This document shows, piece by piece, positions 62,787 to 64,000 of a stretch of 64,000 bases of DNA. Source of the DNA: Candidatus Phytoplasma solani (GTDB lineage Bacteria > Bacillota_I > Bacilli_A > Acholeplasmatales > Acholeplasmataceae); the NCBI RefSeq assembly GCF_040126175.1, contig NZ_CP155828.1, positions 310,001 through 374,000 on the forward strand, given 5' to 3'. The notes below the pieces were generated by a model. It ran no database searches, was not told the DNA's origin, and saw nothing but the letters and a program-made list of their open reading frames with translations. The position numbers were made by a program, and so were the translations under genes. Numbering within the stretch: position 1 is the first letter of the stretch; every line of letters starts with the position of its first letter.

Positions 62787-64000
62787 TTAGAATTTAATTT
62801 TTAAAATTTTTAATTGTTCTTGGTCAACAGTTCCAGGAGCGTTTAACATTAAATCTTTAGCGCTTTGAGTTTTAGGAAAAGCAATCACGTCTTTAATATT
62901 GTTAGTTTTTGTAAATAGCATCACTAAACGATCAAGTCCTAAAGCTAAACCACCGTGAGGAGGAGTTCCGTATTTTAGAGCTTCAATTAAAAAACCAAAT
63001 CGTCTTTCTGTTTCTGCTTGGGTAAAACCCAAAAGTTTAAAAATTATTTCTTGAGTTTGTTGATTATTAATCCTCAAAGAGCCACCACCAACTTCATAAC
63101 CATTCCAAACTAAATCATATGCTAAGGCTAAGGCTTTTGAAGGTTCTTTTTTTAAAGCATTAATGTCACAAGGGGCGGTAAAAGGATGATGTAAAGAGTA
63201 AAATCTATTATTGCAAGAATCAAATTCAAACAAAGGAAAATCAACTATCCATAATAAAGATTCTTTGGTTTCATCAATTAAAGCTAAATCAGCTGCTAAT
63301 TTACTTCTAAAAAGTCCTAAAGCTTTATGAACTTTTTCTTTTGGACCTGAAACTACAAAACAAATTTCTTCATTTTTCAAAAAAGAATCATCTTTAATAA
63401 ATTTTGATATTACACTCATAATTTTATCATTTTTTTTGTTAAAAATGAATAATTTTAAACAAAAATTATTTTCAAAGAAAAGTTGGTATTTTTCTATTTG
63501 ACGACGACTTAAAAAAAGTGTTTTAGTAACTTTAAAACCTTTTATGTCTTCTTGAAAAATATTGTTTTTCCAAGCGCTGTCGTCAAAAAAAGCATTAAAA
63601 TTAGTAATTTTTAAAGGATTTCTTAAATCGGGTTTATCAGAGCCATAAAGTTCTAAAGCTGTTTTATAAGTTAAAGTCATAAAAGGTTGTAAAAGTTTTT
63701 TTTGCCAAATATTTCGAAACAAATCAACAAAAATTTTTTCAGTTAAAGTAATAATATCACTTTTAGTACAAAAAGCGGTTTCAATATCAATTTGACTGAA
63801 TTCAGGTTGACGATCCGATCGCAAATCCTCATCGCGAAAACAACGAGCTACTTGAAAATATCTTTCAAAACCAGCAATCATATATAATTGTTTAAAAAGT
63901 TGTGGCGATTGAGGTAAAGCATAAAAATTTCCTGGATAAATTCTTGAAGGAACTAAATAATCTCGCGCTCCTTCTGGAGTTGATTTAGATAAAATGGGAG
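62787..64000 (-). CDS. aspS: Aspartyl-tRNA synthetase, partial
   Basis: Class II synthetase, 404 codons visible; the N terminus lies beyond the right edge. The reading frame is open to 64000 through [17 protein letters not shown] and [20 protein letters not shown], then [20 protein letters not shown] (motif 2). Motif 3 is [13 protein letters not shown] near the end. The region between carries the bacterial GAD-type insert. aspS is upstream of tilS by 24 bases and probably co-transcribed with it. Confidence 0.96.
   Translation of the reverse strand, partial: PILSKSTPEGARDYLVPSRIYPGNFYALPQSPQLFKQLYMIAGFERYFQVARCFRDEDLRSDRQPEFSQIDIETAFCTKSDIITLTEKIFVDLFRNIWQKKLLQPFMTLTYKTALELYGSDKPDLRNPLKITNFNAFFDDSAWKNNIFQEDIKGFKVTKTLFLSRRQIEKYQLFFENNFCLKLFIFNKKNDKIMSVISKFIKDDSFLKNEEICFVVSGPKEKVHKALGLFRSKLAADLALIDETKESLLWIVDFPLFEFDSCNNRFYSLHHPFTAPCDINALKKEPSKALALAYDLVWNGYEVGGGSLRINNQQTQEIIFKLLGFTQAETERRFGFLIEALKYGTPPHGGLALGLDRLVMLFTKTNNIKDVIAFPKTQSAKDLMLNAPGTVDQEQLKILKIKF

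Overview
The window is a stretch of a phytoplasma chromosome ('Candidatus Phytoplasma', Acholeplasmatales). It is very AT-rich, and it mixes a minimal Mollicute housekeeping set with PMU-type (potential mobile unit) genes: tmk, dnaB, himA/HU, dam, ssb, a sigma factor, an IS3-type tra5 transposase, DUF2963 and small membrane proteins. UGA is a stop codon here: plsX ends in TGA inside an ATGA overlap with rnc, and Trp is TGG. This excludes Mycoplasma and Spiroplasma. A decayed sucrose phosphorylase and Art-type amino-acid importers also fit phytoplasmas. The exact species cannot be fixed from this sequence.

Layout. 1-2.5 kb (minus): PMU fragment with a partial tmk, a possible nuclease and dnaB. 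2.7-11.6 kb (mostly plus): plsY, ligA, whiA, acpS, tatD, plsX, rnc and dnaD, for phospholipid start-up, DNA ligation, RNA processing and replication. 11.7-17.9 kb (minus): pyrG, psd, pssA, rpoE, ebfC, dnaX. 18.3-23.6 kb: a degenerate mini-PMU, bounded by inverted copies of a tra5-type end, with about ten small genes on the minus strand and a broken transposase. 23.6-25.2 kb: a sucrose phosphorylase pseudogene and a MITE-like inverted repeat. 25.4-29.3 kb (plus): an amino-acid ABC importer (artI-artM-artP) and a second substrate-binding/permease fusion. 29.4-32.9 kb: a 1118-aa surface protein built of near-identical tandem repeats. 33-64 kb (almost all minus): metG, pepA, rsmI, holB, tmk, truA, a MATE exporter, priA, tRNA-Ser, ackA, hemolysin III, a nitroreductase, cysS, gltX, rplM-rpsI, a DJ-1/PfpI protein, rpsO, darA, metNQI, an rluD-type gene, ftsH, tilS and aspS.

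How it works together. Housekeeping genes cover translation, DNA replication and membrane lipid synthesis from acyl-phosphate through phosphatidylserine to phosphatidylethanolamine. The importers (Art and Met) supply nutrients taken from the host, and acetate kinase can make ATP. Long AT-rich intergenic stretches hold several families of short dispersed repeats, mostly beside terminators or truncated genes.

Most unusual items: the tandem-repeat surface protein; the bounded mini-PMU with a translationally coupled small membrane protein and Panacea (DUF4065) gene that could be a toxin-antitoxin pair; a perfect palindrome over the ribosome-binding region of the PMU sigma factor; a PD-(D/E)XK-like protein between PMU tmk and dnaB; and the importer fusion without its own ATPase.
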